A DNA stretch of 47,034 bases from Fredinandcohnia quinoae (GCF_022427965.1 NZ_JAKTTI010000036.1:1-47034); one strand, 5' to 3'; positions 23,946 to 34,942 are shown, counted from the first letter of the stretch. Notes: generated by a model from the letters alone, not told the origin. Translations and numbers: made by a program.

Positions 23946-26507
23946 TTAAAAATCAAAATCACTAACAATTCCCAAGTTAATGTTAAAAGGTATTCTTTCG
24001 AGGATTACTCCTGTTTCCACATCTTTCATCGTTAAGTAATAATGTTTATTTTTATCATAAGTAATGGTTTTTAAGGCAAAACGGAGCTTAAATGTCCGTT
24101 CTTCTGGATTTTCTGAGGTTCTGTCCCCAATTATAGTCTCCTCATTAGAAATGACAGCTCCATTTTCGTCTGCCATATAAATCATGACTGTTCTTGGGAT
24201 AACCTTTTCCTCTACCTTTTCCGTCTGGAAGAAAGATAAATGGAAAAGACTGTTTGTTATTTTTCTTGTTGTGTTAGTTAGTTTAATGTCCACTTTCACA
24301 ATTTCACGACTGTTAGCTTGTCCTCTTCGGATGTTTTTGTATTTGATTAAAGGTACAACTACTTCTTGTAGGCTTGCTCCCCCATGAACAAAATTGACAC
24401 CAGATCCTTGTATCTTAAAACGTATTGTAGCTTTTGGTACATAAACGTTCAATTGATGCTCGTTTTTAATGATAGAGTCCATGTTAATGTTGAGAATTCC
24501 ATCCATCTGTCTTTTCTCTTTTGAAAGCATATATCTTCGCTTCACTTCAATTGTTTGGATGTCCTCTTTATCAATCTTATCACTCTCTGCTAATGCATCT
24601 CTTTGATAGACAAAGCCATGGTCAGCCGTAATAAGAACATTAGTTCCAGATAAATCATCCCGAATGATCTTTATGAGCGTGGATATTTCGTCAATCGCTC
24701 TTTCAACAGCATCGAACGTATAGATTTCTGTCGATGCTTTATCGCCCATAGCGTCAATGGTGTCATGATAAATGTAAATTAATTTTTTCCCTTTAAAATA
24801 TTCTCTCCTACCTGCCTTGTTCATCGCAAAAACTTCTTGGGCATGGACAGCAACACTATCCGAAACAGATGATTCAATAATAGCCTTACGATTTTCAAGA
24901 CCACTTGAAGACTTCCCATTTACTAAAACTCTGGCATTTTCATCAAAATCTACCTCTTTGTGTGGTAATAGTGAAGCCATACCGAGCTTTGTAACAGAAG
25001 GAGCGACACTAAGGACAGGTTCAATTTCACATGCCCCCATCGTTTCGGCATTTAATTTTTCTGCAATTTCTACCCCAACCTCATAACGAAGGGCATCTGA
25101 AATAATCACGAAAATCCTTTCAGCCTTCTGAACCTTTGGAGCAACATATTGCCTATAAAAATGTTGCTGATTTGTGATTCCAGGAAGTGTCCAGTTATCC
25201 TTCAAATCTGATTCTACAGCATGTGACCAATGAGAGCTTAAATCTCCCATAAACCAATTAGTATATAGATTTTCTACCATTGCTCTTAACTTTTTCAAGA
25301 TCTCGCTATTTGGCTCATTATCAAAGGCAACATAAAACTTGCGGTAATATGTATCCATTTCATGATATTCATTCACATAACTCTTCCACATGTCTGTAGC
25401 AGATACTTTTGGTATTCCTGAACTATACTTCTTATAGAACTCATACATTTTAACCGTATAGAATAAAGCCTCGTAGATGTATTGGAACTTATCATAAAAG
25501 TGCTTTACTCTTCTTAAATTAATTAGTTTAATATACTCTTCATAATCTTCATGTGACGCTTCAAGACTGTTCGCAATATATATGATGATTGCTTTATCAA
25601 AATAAGAAAACGTGTCTGCATTTTTAAAGGCTTCAATTGGTAATTGATTAACAATGTTAGCCAACTTAATTTCCTTTTCTACAATTTCCGCTAATTCATT
25701 GTAGATAGCATAATCAGACTTATGGTGCATCCAATGGTCAATGAAAACCAATGCATTTGACCTGTTTCTTTCAGCGATAAAACTTTTTATGTTTGAAAGT
25801 GATGATTCTTCCACAGAATGACTTAGCGTAGTTACAGTTAAGTGCATAAGTAAAGTCTTCAATGATCTATCTTCTCTATCGTATCCATACAAATTAGATA
25901 GGTACTTCCAAAACACATTTATATCAAAATACTTCTCCATTAAAGTTACGTATTTGTTATCTTCGTCGGAAAGACCTTCCTTTAATACCGTTTTAAGAAT
26001 CTCCTCAAAATCAGGTGTCTTTAAGTTACACAAAACACTCATAATACCTATTTCGATTGTCTCTTCCGTATAGGACTGATACCCATAGGACTTAAACTTC
26101 TGTGAGTGTTTTTTGTTGAAAAACTTCTCATACTTCTTCACAACTGCTCGTAATGACGAATCAATTCCTAAATCATCCAATAACAAGGAAATCTTATCTG
26201 CATAAAATGTTTTCGAATAGTAAACCGTATCAATAAGCCAATTTTCTTCCACACTTAAATCATTATTTGTATAAATGAGATAATGAGAATTGGGATCTTC
26301 CTCTTCAAGTAAATACTTGGAATAGAAATTGTTTTGATCAGTCAATAGATGAACCTTTACATTATCAATAGAAAGATGACCGATTTCTTCTACAAACTCT
26401 CTATCCTTATCAACCCAAAATACAATTTTTCTTTGTTCACCATCATTTAGTGGTTCATTAAACGTTGCAGTTAATGTAGAAATTATTTGATCTAAATTCA
26501 AGTGCAC
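23946..26507 (-). CDS. pglZ: BREX protein PglZ, alkaline-phosphatase superfamily
   Basis: 853 aa, typical for PglZ. Alkaline-phosphatase-like metal motifs are visible: IFVIISDALRYEVG (about 466-480) and VLITADHGFVYQ (about 623-634), with IYIYHDTIDAMGD between them. A long helical N-terminal half precedes, and a beta-rich C-terminal tail follows. PglZ is essential for BREX methylation and defence, though its enzymatic target is not settled. The start is GTG at 26507 with AAAGGGGTGA upstream. It follows pglX after a 69-base gap that contains a hairpin, and comes before brxL. Confidence 0.93.
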   Translation of the reverse strand: MHLNLDQIISTLTATFNEPLNDGEQRKIVFWVDKDREFVEEIGHLSIDNVKVHLLTDQNNFYSKYLLEEEDPNSHYLIYTNNDLSVEENWLIDTVYYSKTFYADKISLLLDDLGIDSSLRAVVKKYEKFFNKKHSQKFKSYGYQSYTEETIEIGIMSVLCNLKTPDFEEILKTVLKEGLSDEDNKYVTLMEKYFDINVFWKYLSNLYGYDREDRSLKTLLMHLTVTTLSHSVEESSLSNIKSFIAERNRSNALVFIDHWMHHKSDYAIYNELAEIVEKEIKLANIVNQLPIEAFKNADTFSYFDKAIIIYIANSLEASHEDYEEYIKLINLRRVKHFYDKFQYIYEALFYTVKMYEFYKKYSSGIPKVSATDMWKSYVNEYHEMDTYYRKFYVAFDNEPNSEILKKLRAMVENLYTNWFMGDLSSHWSHAVESDLKDNWTLPGITNQQHFYRQYVAPKVQKAERIFVIISDALRYEVGVEIAEKLNAETMGACEIEPVLSVAPSVTKLGMASLLPHKEVDFDENARVLVNGKSSSGLENRKAIIESSVSDSVAVHAQEVFAMNKAGRREYFKGKKLIYIYHDTIDAMGDKASTEIYTFDAVERAIDEISTLIKIIRDDLSGTNVLITADHGFVYQRDALAESDKIDKEDIQTIEVKRRYMLSKEKRQMDGILNINMDSIIKNEHQLNVYVPKATIRFKIQGSGVNFVHGGASLQEVVVPLIKYKNIRRGQANSREIVKVDIKLTNTTRKITNSLFHLSFFQTEKVEEKVIPRTVMIYMADENGAVISNEETIIGDRTSENPEERTFKLRFALKTITYDKNKHYYLTMKDVETGVILERIPFNINLGIVSDFDF

Positions 26508-26538
26508 TCACCCCTTTACAATAAACTCCATAAAACAA

Positions 26539-26566
26539 GGATACACCAGTCATAACTGGTATATCC
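26539..26566 (-). promoter_or_regulatory. 12-bp hairpin between pglX and pglZ
   Basis: GGATACACCAGT (26539-26550) and ACTGGTATATCC (26555-26566) flank a 4-base loop. On the minus-strand RNA all 12 pairs form (one U-G); on the plus strand one pair fails, which points to a role in the operon transcript. It starts 10 bases after the pglX stop and is followed by TTGTTTTA. This could be a partial terminator or an mRNA-processing or stabilising stem that lowers pglZ-brxL levels relative to the upstream genes. Confidence 0.6.
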
Positions 26567-26576
26567 TCATGACTGC

Positions 26577-29500
26577 TCATATTTTTGCTACAAGCCCTTT
26601 AAACTTCTCATAATTAACTTTTACACCATCATCTAAATCAATTTCGATTTGCATATCAGCCATATGATGCAATAATTCATCATACTCTTTTAGCTCTTCA
26701 ATTTTCTTGTCTAATGTCTTCAATTCCTTCTTTGCGTTACTGATTTCTTTGGTTGTTGAGTCACCTTCAATAATACTGACAAGAGACTTTCTCTCAACAT
26801 CCAAACGAATCTGGTACTCATGAAGATATTCAGTACGAATACGGGATAATGTTGTCTTATCATAGCGATGCATATAAATTAAACATGTAAATGCCTTTTG
26901 TTTGCCAGAAGTAAATAACCAATATATCGGTCTCTTCTTATAGGTTTGTACATGATCCTTGAAGAAATCATTGAGTAAATATCTCCTAATCGTTTCCTTT
27001 GAGGTTTCCCCTTTTTTCCTTCCAAGCATATCTGCAATATAATCAAGATTTTCAGATAATTTCTCTTCACCGAATGTAGTTTTAACAAATTCAACTAACT
27101 GTGAAACTAAATCATCTTCAAAATAAGATCCATACAGGATTGGAAGTATGTTGTCGTTATCAACTTTAAACCTTCTATACTTATCTTGATTAAATTGGCC
27201 ACCCGCAAAGATAAGACCTTCTTCATCTAATGAATATCTTCCGAACATGCAACCAATTGCATATGACAAAAATGACCTTATTTCTCGTTCATTATCAGCC
27301 TTTCTTAGCGTTATGTCCTCTTCATTTACATCTGCTAATATTTCATTTTCCAAGCCAAAAATTTGAATTATTGACTTGTTCAATTCATTTTCATTACCAA
27401 GCAAGAGATTGAACCTCTCTAAAGCGATATTTTCCCAATTTTTATAAGCAACTTTGATTTCAGGGGTATTTTGCTTATACCTTAATAAAACATGTTGTTT
27501 AAAGTCCCATGATGTCTCAAATGAATCCCAATCTTCTTTTGATATTGATACGTTCTCTTCTGCCAAAGAGGTAACATGATTTTCTACTTCCTTCTCTACA
27601 TCAACAACGATTGGTAAATTTGCAACATCTCCAACCTGGAAATTCATGGTTGGATTAAAAAACTTCAACATTTCAAACGTCACTTTTGAATTTAAAAACC
27701 CAATAAAATAATTAATATTCTTTTTTGGAAAAAGCGATGAACCTGCTACATCGAAGAGTGAACCTTGTGGAGTATATCTACATGAAAAATTAGATGAACT
27801 AATAAAGCTCCACGTAATACTCTCTTTAAAATAATAACCTCTATCCTTTACAACATAATCAATATTTCCTTTTAAATATGGATATTTTTTATTAACATAA
27901 TCTTTTATCTCTTCCCCATCATTAAACCAATTTACAACATATTCTCTATTTCCATACCATTTTCTAATGTTTCCACCTTTATTATAGGGGAACCATTTGT
28001 ATTTACTTTCCTTTGCTTCGGCATTTGAATTTGCATCTACACACAATTTGGAAATTCCAACTTCAAACCATCTTCTTAAAAACATATCATTATTAGAAGT
28101 TTGAAGACCAGGCTGTAAATAAGCGTAGTCCCCAATTTTAGGAAGGTCATTAAATAATGAAAGCATTTTTTTACTTGCCCAATAGGCTATTGTACTATCA
28201 GGAATCAAAGCAAAATCATTACTGTTTGAATGAAATCTGTAATCAACATTTTCATCTCTTACAGCTTCAAGAGTCTTTATTGGCTGATTTTCACTTCCAG
28301 TGAATTTAGATAAACTAATGAACTCTCCATGCAAATTACCATTGTAGTTTCTTACAGTAAATGTGCAAACTGGTACAGTTACGTCAGGGAATGAGTTATA
28401 TTCTAATTGGATAAGTGAACTTATATTTTTCTCAGCAATAATATATTCTCTTAACTTCTTATAGGATGAAATAAACATCCATACAAACGGTGTTACGAAA
28501 CCAAGTTGTCCTTTTAATTTAACCCTACTAAAACAATATTCCATAAATGCAGAGAATGTATCAGCTTTGGCTTCCGAATAATTTTTCTTGAGATATTCTG
28601 ACAGTTCCTCTTTCATATACTTACTTCCCATATATGGAGGATTGGTTATAAGAATATCATAAGCACTATTCATAATTTTAGATTGTATAATTAAATCAGG
28701 TAATACCCCTAATACTTTCTTTCTTTGCTCTTCTTCAAAAAGATCGTTGGCAGGATTCTCCTGAATATAGGCTAACCTGCTCTCGAAATATTCTACATCA
28801 ACATCTCCAACTTTTATTAAGGAGCCGATGGTTTTGGCATCTTTGAACTTTTCAATAAATTCCTTTGTTTTGTCAAAATATACGCTACTATTATCCCCAA
28901 CAATATAAGTAATGTCTTCGTCATCTAATGTATTCGTTTCTTGTATTGAAGCTAAGTTAAGTGTTAAACCCTCTCTTTCTATACTTCTAAAGAAACGATT
29001 GTTGTACTCCAATGCTTTCATAACTACAGAAAAACATGCAAGCTGATAAGCACGATCATCTATATCTAAACCATAGAGATTATTTTCAATAATCAACCTT
29101 GGGATTTCTCTTTCCATGTATCCACACTTACTATAGATTTCATACAACACATCAAACATATAGACAAGGATATGCCCACTACCCATCGCAGGATCAAAAC
29201 ACTTGATTTCTTCTACTTTTAATTCTTTATTGATATAAGGAGAAAGTTTCTCCTCAAAATTAGGCTCTGGATTTGTACTTTCAAGATAGAATTCCCATTT
29301 CTTTATGAGATCTTGATGTTCAGGATAGGATTCAACCCAATAACGACCTAATGAATTTTGCACCATATAACGTACTATCCAATCAGGTGTGAAAAGTTGT
29401 GTAGCATACGGAATTTCTTCTGTTTTGTACTTCTTTTTTGCTTTAATTACCCGATCCTTTTCCTCAGCTATATAATATTGATAAAGCCAACCAATAATTT

Positions 29501-30119
29501 CAACCTTTCTCCAATTTTTTTCAGGAATCAACTCAGTATTAGCCATTTGGCGAATGAAGGAGTCTTTTGCTAACAACCCTTCTGGAAAAAGGATTTCTGT
29601 ATAATCATCAATAGTCTCGAACATAAAAGGAAGAAATCGATTCAAGTCGTTACAATGTTTAATAATTAGGTATTTGAAAAGTTCTTCTGTTTTGTTATTT
29701 AACTTCAACTCGTACACGTACTCTTTATCAATCTCTAAATCCAACTCTAACGCATCATTTAACATATCTGGATCGGCACTATTTGGGTTCGTGGATGAAA
29801 GAACACGTACTTCTGTTGGAAGGTACTCGTTGACCTCCATGTAACGTAATGCTGTAAAACGGTTAAACCATATATAGGCGACTTCTTCCATAACCTGTTT
29901 AAATCCGATTTGATTAATACGAGCAATTAATTTGTCTCTTTGAATTTTTTCTTCTTTTGAAAGCTGTTTGCCATCTATAAAGATGGCATCCGAGCTTTCA
30001 ATGTCTGCTTTTTTTATGCTGTCTTCCGTAATTCCGATTTTCATTGCCTTTGCTTCAACTTTTTTCAAGAGTTCTTTTCTGGCACTTGTCGCAAAGGTTC
30101 TCAGAGCTGATTTATTCAT
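26577..30119 (-). CDS. pglX: BREX adenine-N6 DNA methyltransferase PglX
   Basis: 1180 aa. Methyltransferase motif I is CFDPAMGSGHILVYMF (about 308-323) and the catalytic motif IV is ILITNPPYMG (about 488-497), so the enzyme looks active. The C-terminal half is the target-recognition and helical region (from about 660), ending in a predicted coiled coil (NAKKELKTLDKKIEELKEYDELL). PglX methylates an asymmetric motif in host DNA; unmodified phage DNA is then blocked by the BREX complex. The recognised motif cannot be predicted by eye. GGGAG precedes the ATG. It follows brxC after 15 bases. There is no sign of phase-variable repeats in the coding sequence. Confidence 0.93.
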   Translation of the reverse strand: MNKSALRTFATSARKELLKKVEAKAMKIGITEDSIKKADIESSDAIFIDGKQLSKEEKIQRDKLIARINQIGFKQVMEEVAYIWFNRFTALRYMEVNEYLPTEVRVLSSTNPNSADPDMLNDALELDLEIDKEYVYELKLNNKTEELFKYLIIKHCNDLNRFLPFMFETIDDYTEILFPEGLLAKDSFIRQMANTELIPEKNWRKVEIIGWLYQYYIAEEKDRVIKAKKKYKTEEIPYATQLFTPDWIVRYMVQNSLGRYWVESYPEHQDLIKKWEFYLESTNPEPNFEEKLSPYINKELKVEEIKCFDPAMGSGHILVYMFDVLYEIYSKCGYMEREIPRLIIENNLYGLDIDDRAYQLACFSVVMKALEYNNRFFRSIEREGLTLNLASIQETNTLDDEDITYIVGDNSSVYFDKTKEFIEKFKDAKTIGSLIKVGDVDVEYFESRLAYIQENPANDLFEEEQRKKVLGVLPDLIIQSKIMNSAYDILITNPPYMGSKYMKEELSEYLKKNYSEAKADTFSAFMEYCFSRVKLKGQLGFVTPFVWMFISSYKKLREYIIAEKNISSLIQLEYNSFPDVTVPVCTFTVRNYNGNLHGEFISLSKFTGSENQPIKTLEAVRDENVDYRFHSNSNDFALIPDSTIAYWASKKMLSLFNDLPKIGDYAYLQPGLQTSNNDMFLRRWFEVGISKLCVDANSNAEAKESKYKWFPYNKGGNIRKWYGNREYVVNWFNDGEEIKDYVNKKYPYLKGNIDYVVKDRGYYFKESITWSFISSSNFSCRYTPQGSLFDVAGSSLFPKKNINYFIGFLNSKVTFEMLKFFNPTMNFQVGDVANLPIVVDVEKEVENHVTSLAEENVSISKEDWDSFETSWDFKQHVLLRYKQNTPEIKVAYKNWENIALERFNLLLGNENELNKSIIQIFGLENEILADVNEEDITLRKADNEREIRSFLSYAIGCMFGRYSLDEEGLIFAGGQFNQDKYRRFKVDNDNILPILYGSYFEDDLVSQLVEFVKTTFGEEKLSENLDYIADMLGRKKGETSKETIRRYLLNDFFKDHVQTYKKRPIYWLFTSGKQKAFTCLIYMHRYDKTTLSRIRTEYLHEYQIRLDVERKSLVSIIEGDSTTKEISNAKKELKTLDKKIEELKEYDELLHHMADMQIEIDLDDGVKVNYEKFKGLVAKI

Positions 30120-30134
30120 TTGAACATCTCCCGC

Positions 30135-33100
30135 TTATTCAATAAATTCAATGTGTTTATTTGATTTAATGATTTGCTTTAACTTATTTGAAAGGGTGTT
30201 AATGTACTGGTCAACATCCTCCTCAGAATTCAAAGTCCTAACGACAAGTAGTTCAGAGACTTTAACCTGTTGCTTTTGAACTGTTACAACTGTTCCTCCA
30301 TCATTCGAATCATTTGCTCCATTACCTTCTCCTACTTGTCCTGCTTCTTCCTCTTTTTTTCTTTGCCATTCCTGGATTTCCTGGTTAATTGTACGTTCAT
30401 ATTTTTCCTTAAAACTTACACTTTGCGAAATAGTTGCGTCTACTTTATAGATATCAGTAAATCCATCAACAGAATTTAATAAGTCATCGTAATATTTATC
30501 TATTCGATCTTTCGTATCAGAAGAAACCCCATACTGTTTCGCCAATAAGGAAAGGTGATCATAGTCAACCTTGATTTTTTTCTTAGCATTTTCTTTTTTC
30601 TCGGTTAGAACATCATTAATTTGATCATTAATTTTTTTTATGATTTCTGGTATCTGCTTTATTTTCCCATATGGAACAGGATCATTTAAAATATCTTTTA
30701 ATTGTTTTGCGTACTTATCAGCTTCTTCACCTATGAGATATGCTTTATTTTCTTCATGCTTGTTGATTGCTGTTAATCCTTTATCAAAGATATCTTTTTG
30801 ATCAGTACCGAAGAAGCTCTTGATATAAGTCATGTCCTCTTCCCAATAACTAAGATCCTTTTGAAGTTCTTTCATTGTCGCAAAAAATGAAGCATTATCT
30901 AATCCTTTATTGAATTCTCCAAAATACTCTAATCCTTTATTAAGCAAACTCATACCAGGATATTTTCTACCTTCGTAACGAGCCTTGAACGCATTTATTT
31001 CGGCAACTTGTTTTTCAATGAGTGTTCGAATTTCCTTTACTAAGCCATCTTCATCATCTGGCAAATCCGTCTTATTAAATACCTCTTTACAAACCTTTTT
31101 AGCTGTTCTAATAAGAGCTTCGTCTACTTTTACTCGTTTAAAAATTATTCCTTTATCAACCTCGGATGTTTTCGTTAAAACTGTAACTATCTTATTTGCA
31201 CTTTCTTCTGGTTCCAAATACTCAGCATTGTAACGGAGGCGAATTTTTTGTTCTTTTAATAGTTCTGCAATTAAACGCTGAATATCGAGCAGTCTCCAAC
31301 CATATGGCTTATCATTAAAACGATCTAAGATAATTTTGATTCGAACTTGCTTATTAATGGATTCTTGTAGGCTAATAAAGTCAGAAATTTCCTTGATAGC
31401 TAACTCATTAGGCACTTGCTTTATTTCAGTGCTGAAAGACATTTGCTCGTCTTTTACATTTAAAACAGATATAAGTTCTCTCTCACTATCTAAGAAGTCC
31501 TTTATATACCCTAACTTCGTATATACATTATCAACTAATGAATGGAAGGCAGTATTAAATTTCTCTCTTACAGACGAACCTTTCACATCAGCATTATCTC
31601 CATTAATGTAGAATTTTCCTCCATTTACGGCATCCTCTAACAATTCTCTGACTCTTCGTCTTCTTTCACGAACTTCTGCTTGTTTATTGTTTAAGATATT
31701 TTGAATGCTCTCAGGAAGCTGTGTAATATTCTTTTTCTTGCGATACTCCTCAATTTTTAGAACTTCTTCCATTTCCTCTACATAGGATTCATTCCCACCA
31801 AGTTTAATGATTAATTCGTCATTTCCAGAGGACATCATCATAATTTCCTGCTCTGATTTTCCATAGTGATCAGATAATGGCGAAAGAATATTGATTCCTA
31901 TACTTGATGTTTGATTACCATAGTTCTTTTCATCCATCTTTTGATTGTAGGAAAAAGAATAAACATTTGAATATCGGTATTTCTTTTCATCATAGAGATC
32001 TTGGAAAATGTAATTCGCAAGTTCCCTTTTTATAAGGTCTTCATCTACATTAATTGTTTTGATTTCTCGGTTAATGTCCTGCTCGTCATCAGTTAGGAAG
32101 ATAAAGTATTCACCATTTTTTTGAACAAGCGTTTGGGAAATCAACTTCCGTAAAGACACTTTAATTCTTTCTTTCAGCTCCAATTTATCTTCATCAATGT
32201 TTGTTACCATCAATGTAGCAATATTGTCGATGTTTGCAGGAAGCTCTTTAATGTATTTAATCATGAACAACACTTTTAACAAGTTCATGTTAAATTCATC
32301 ATCTTTAAGAGCAGGATTTTCATATGCCCCTTCAATTACCCTCGATATTGATGGGTTAAGGAACTCTTTAATTGTATCGTAGAATGCGTGGAACGGAATT
32401 AATGTTCCCTCCTCGGCATCCTTATAACGTAGTCCCGCTTCTTTAAATGCTGATAACATAGATCGTTCACCCTCGGATAAATGCTTTCCTGATGAACCAT
32501 GTCTCCTTACTTGTTCAAAAACATTTTGCAGGAGTTTAAACTGATAAGGAATAAACGGGTAAACATCTGCGAATTCTTGCTCATTATCATATCCTCTTAA
32601 ATCTGCTGTACTTTCTTTAAAGCTAATTAGGTTCTTTAAGATTGCACTTTTTTCTGGATAAATTAATTTTAACTTATCGTTAGCAACCTCTTTTTTTAAT
32701 AGGATACGTTTCTTGATTACTTCATCCACAGAGATAGATGAAAGTGATAGCCTTGTATCAAAGCGGCCCTGAATGCGTGAGAAGTCATCTCCCTTTACCT
32801 TAACAATACTATCGATACTCTCTTGGGAAGTAACCATAATCCACACCTTCCCTTTCGCATGAGTTCCTAAGTCCTCTGCAAGCGTTTGAAGGTTAAGCAT
32901 AAGATTACGACTATCACCAATAAACTGACCAATTTCATCCACTAAAAAGACAAGATGAAAATTTTTACCCTTTTGATCAATGTAATCTTTTACATCCTTT
33001 GCAAACTTTTCAATACTGATTTCAAAGTTATTCACACCGTTTTCAAACCAATTTCGTGCTGATTCCTGGCTCATGTCAGTTACCTTCGTTAAGGCTCCAA

Positions 33101-33722
33101 TAACATAGTCTGCATCAAAATAGAAAGTGTTACGGCGGTCTACCCACTCTTCGCCTGAAAGTGCCTTAAACTCGTCTCTAAACGCCTTATAGACACCCTT
33201 CTGATCTAAGTATTTCTCCATTTCAGCGACACCAGGAATATCACCGAAATACCCCCTGTGTTCATAGAATACCTTCATAAATACACGTAGAATTGCATCC
33301 TCTTTTGACTTGCTATCTAATGATGCTTTAGAATCAATGTTGAAAAGGATAACCTCGGTCTCTACATCAGCAGTACGATTCATATTTGCTAAGATTAACG
33401 GATCTTGTAATTTATCTTGGAAGAAGTCGATTGCGTTTTTATCTTTTACTTTTTTATTTTCAAGTAAATAAGCAAGGATTTTCAGGAAGTGTGATTTACC
33501 TGAACCAAAAAATCCAGAAATCCAGACACCCATCTTATCAGTAACACCATCTATCCCTTTTTGATAATTCTCATAAAACTTGGAGAAATGTTTGTTCAGC
33601 TCTCTTGTGACGACATATTCATCAAGCTCTTGATAAATATTATCCTCGTCTGTCTGAGCTACTTTAATAACGCCTCTTATGTCTCTTTCAATATCTTTTT
33701 GAAACATATCTTTAATGATCAT
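30135..33722 (-). CDS. brxC: BREX large P-loop ATPase BrxC
   Basis: 1195 aa, the usual BrxC/PglY size. Walker A is SGFFGSGKSHFLK (about 69-81); the FHLVFLVDEIGQFIGDSRNL block (about 257-276) carries the Walker B acidic residues. The rest is helical with charged coiled-coil segments and a low-complexity Gly/Asn/Asp stretch near the C terminus (GQVGEGNGANDSNDGG). In type 1 BREX it is needed for both methylation and defence. GAGGGGGA precedes the ATG; brxB ends 17 bases upstream. Confidence 0.93.
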   Translation of the reverse strand: MIIKDMFQKDIERDIRGVIKVAQTDEDNIYQELDEYVVTRELNKHFSKFYENYQKGIDGVTDKMGVWISGFFGSGKSHFLKILAYLLENKKVKDKNAIDFFQDKLQDPLILANMNRTADVETEVILFNIDSKASLDSKSKEDAILRVFMKVFYEHRGYFGDIPGVAEMEKYLDQKGVYKAFRDEFKALSGEEWVDRRNTFYFDADYVIGALTKVTDMSQESARNWFENGVNNFEISIEKFAKDVKDYIDQKGKNFHLVFLVDEIGQFIGDSRNLMLNLQTLAEDLGTHAKGKVWIMVTSQESIDSIVKVKGDDFSRIQGRFDTRLSLSSISVDEVIKKRILLKKEVANDKLKLIYPEKSAILKNLISFKESTADLRGYDNEQEFADVYPFIPYQFKLLQNVFEQVRRHGSSGKHLSEGERSMLSAFKEAGLRYKDAEEGTLIPFHAFYDTIKEFLNPSISRVIEGAYENPALKDDEFNMNLLKVLFMIKYIKELPANIDNIATLMVTNIDEDKLELKERIKVSLRKLISQTLVQKNGEYFIFLTDDEQDINREIKTINVDEDLIKRELANYIFQDLYDEKKYRYSNVYSFSYNQKMDEKNYGNQTSSIGINILSPLSDHYGKSEQEIMMMSSGNDELIIKLGGNESYVEEMEEVLKIEEYRKKKNITQLPESIQNILNNKQAEVRERRRRVRELLEDAVNGGKFYINGDNADVKGSSVREKFNTAFHSLVDNVYTKLGYIKDFLDSERELISVLNVKDEQMSFSTEIKQVPNELAIKEISDFISLQESINKQVRIKIILDRFNDKPYGWRLLDIQRLIAELLKEQKIRLRYNAEYLEPEESANKIVTVLTKTSEVDKGIIFKRVKVDEALIRTAKKVCKEVFNKTDLPDDEDGLVKEIRTLIEKQVAEINAFKARYEGRKYPGMSLLNKGLEYFGEFNKGLDNASFFATMKELQKDLSYWEEDMTYIKSFFGTDQKDIFDKGLTAINKHEENKAYLIGEEADKYAKQLKDILNDPVPYGKIKQIPEIIKKINDQINDVLTEKKENAKKKIKVDYDHLSLLAKQYGVSSDTKDRIDKYYDDLLNSVDGFTDIYKVDATISQSVSFKEKYERTINQEIQEWQRKKEEEAGQVGEGNGANDSNDGGTVVTVQKQQVKVSELLVVRTLNSEEDVDQYINTLSNKLKQIIKSNKHIEFIE

Positions 33723-33739
33723 TTGAATCCCCCTCTTCT

Positions 33740-34327
33740 CTATTCGACCAATCGAAATGCTCTGTAATAATTATCATCTTTAAACTTTCCAAACAATTGA
33801 AGTGATTGGGTATCATATTTTCCAGGGAAAAACATGATAACAGGTATTTTATCAATTACTTCTTGTAGGTTATTTAAAATAGTATGTGATCTAACAAATG
33901 GATAAACCTTGCCTACACCAGTAATAAATACAACATTGTTATCACCCAATTGTTCTTTAATCTTCCGCAAAAATATATCAGGCTTAGCAAATGTAGTCAT
34001 TGCTTTATATAGAGCATCTTTGCCCTGTTTCTCCTCTACATCAAAAACTCGGTCAAAAATCCTTTTTTCCTTTGCAATATCAAGTAATATCTTGTATAAG
34101 TCAAATTCAATAACTCTGCGATTAGAGCCTTCGTAACTGAATTCCTTTTTTATATGATTAACATAATCCCTTACGATTAACTCTTCATTTGGTTCATAGT
34201 CAAAAACATAAAAACTAATCTCATTTCCAAGCCCTCGGCCTTGGATGAACTTGTCCTCTTTAATTTTTGGAATAATTTTATCAAGTCTTCGATTTATATT
34301 AGCCATAAGTATTTTCCTTTCACTCAC
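33740..34327 (-). CDS. brxB: BREX protein BrxB
   Basis: 195 aa, DUF1788-type. Recognised by size, by position between brxA and brxC, and by the block VVFITGVGKVYPFVRSHTILNNLQ ending in PVIMFFPGKYD.QSLQLFG, which is characteristic of the family. It binds other BREX proteins; no enzymatic motif is visible. The start overlaps the brxA end by 8 bp, so translation is coupled. Confidence 0.9.
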   Translation of the reverse strand: MSERKILMANINRRLDKIIPKIKEDKFIQGRGLGNEISFYVFDYEPNEELIVRDYVNHIKKEFSYEGSNRRVIEFDLYKILLDIAKEKRIFDRVFDVEEKQGKDALYKAMTTFAKPDIFLRKIKEQLGDNNVVFITGVGKVYPFVRSHTILNNLQEVIDKIPVIMFFPGKYDTQSLQLFGKFKDDNYYRAFRLVE

Positions 34328-34916
34328 CCATTGCTTTTAAATACGCAGTATCACCCATAATATTTAGATGACTCTTTAAACCTTCATCTATTATCAGTCT
34401 ATTTAATTCTCCTGTTTTTTTATCCACTATCATCCCTGCTTCATACAATAACTTGATATATACTTGCTTTAATTTAGCAACCGTCTTTTCAGTCCACTTT
34501 GCCATTTTTTCATTCTGTTCAGATTTAATAATAAAAAACGTATTTATGTCTTTCTTTTCCAAAAGGTAATTATTCATTTCCAGTTTCTCTCTAACAACTT
34601 CATTCATAAATTCAAAGAAAAGCCTATCTGTTTTCATTATTGCATAAAGGTTAATTATCTTGCCTAATTCTAATTGATCTTCTAATACCATTTGTTGCAA
34701 CTCTTCATTTAAGGCATTTGCCCTTCGCATTACAGAAGGAAATACACTTTTCATACTCGTTTTTATTTCATATTGAAATAGATTTTCTTCAAACACTTTC
34801 TTCTTGATGTCCGAATCAGACAGACCTTCCCTTTTCAATTTCAATACCTTTTTCAACTCCAAAAATGAAAACGAAGCTCCTGTCAGTGTTGCACTATATT
34901 CTAATTCTTTAGTCAT
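34320..34916 (-). CDS. brxA: BREX protein BrxA
   Basis: About 198 aa, DUF1819-type, helical. Typical start (KELEYSATLTGASFSFLELKKVLKLKREG), with a C-terminal winged-helix-like part (KLKQVYIKLLYEAGMI). BrxA is a small DNA-binding protein encoded first among the core genes of type 1 BREX. The ATG at 34916 is preferred because GGAAGGA lies about 10 bases upstream; the ATG at 34934 has no good site. Confidence 0.9.
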   Translation of the reverse strand: MTKELEYSATLTGASFSFLELKKVLKLKREGLSDSDIKKKVFEENLFQYEIKTSMKSVFPSVMRRANALNEELQQMVLEDQLELGKIINLYAIMKTDRLFFEFMNEVVREKLEMNNYLLEKKDINTFFIIKSEQNEKMAKWTEKTVAKLKQVYIKLLYEAGMIVDKKTGELNRLIIDEGLKSHLNIMGDTAYLKAMGE

Positions 34917-34942
34917 GTATTCAAATCCTTCCATAGTAGTAA

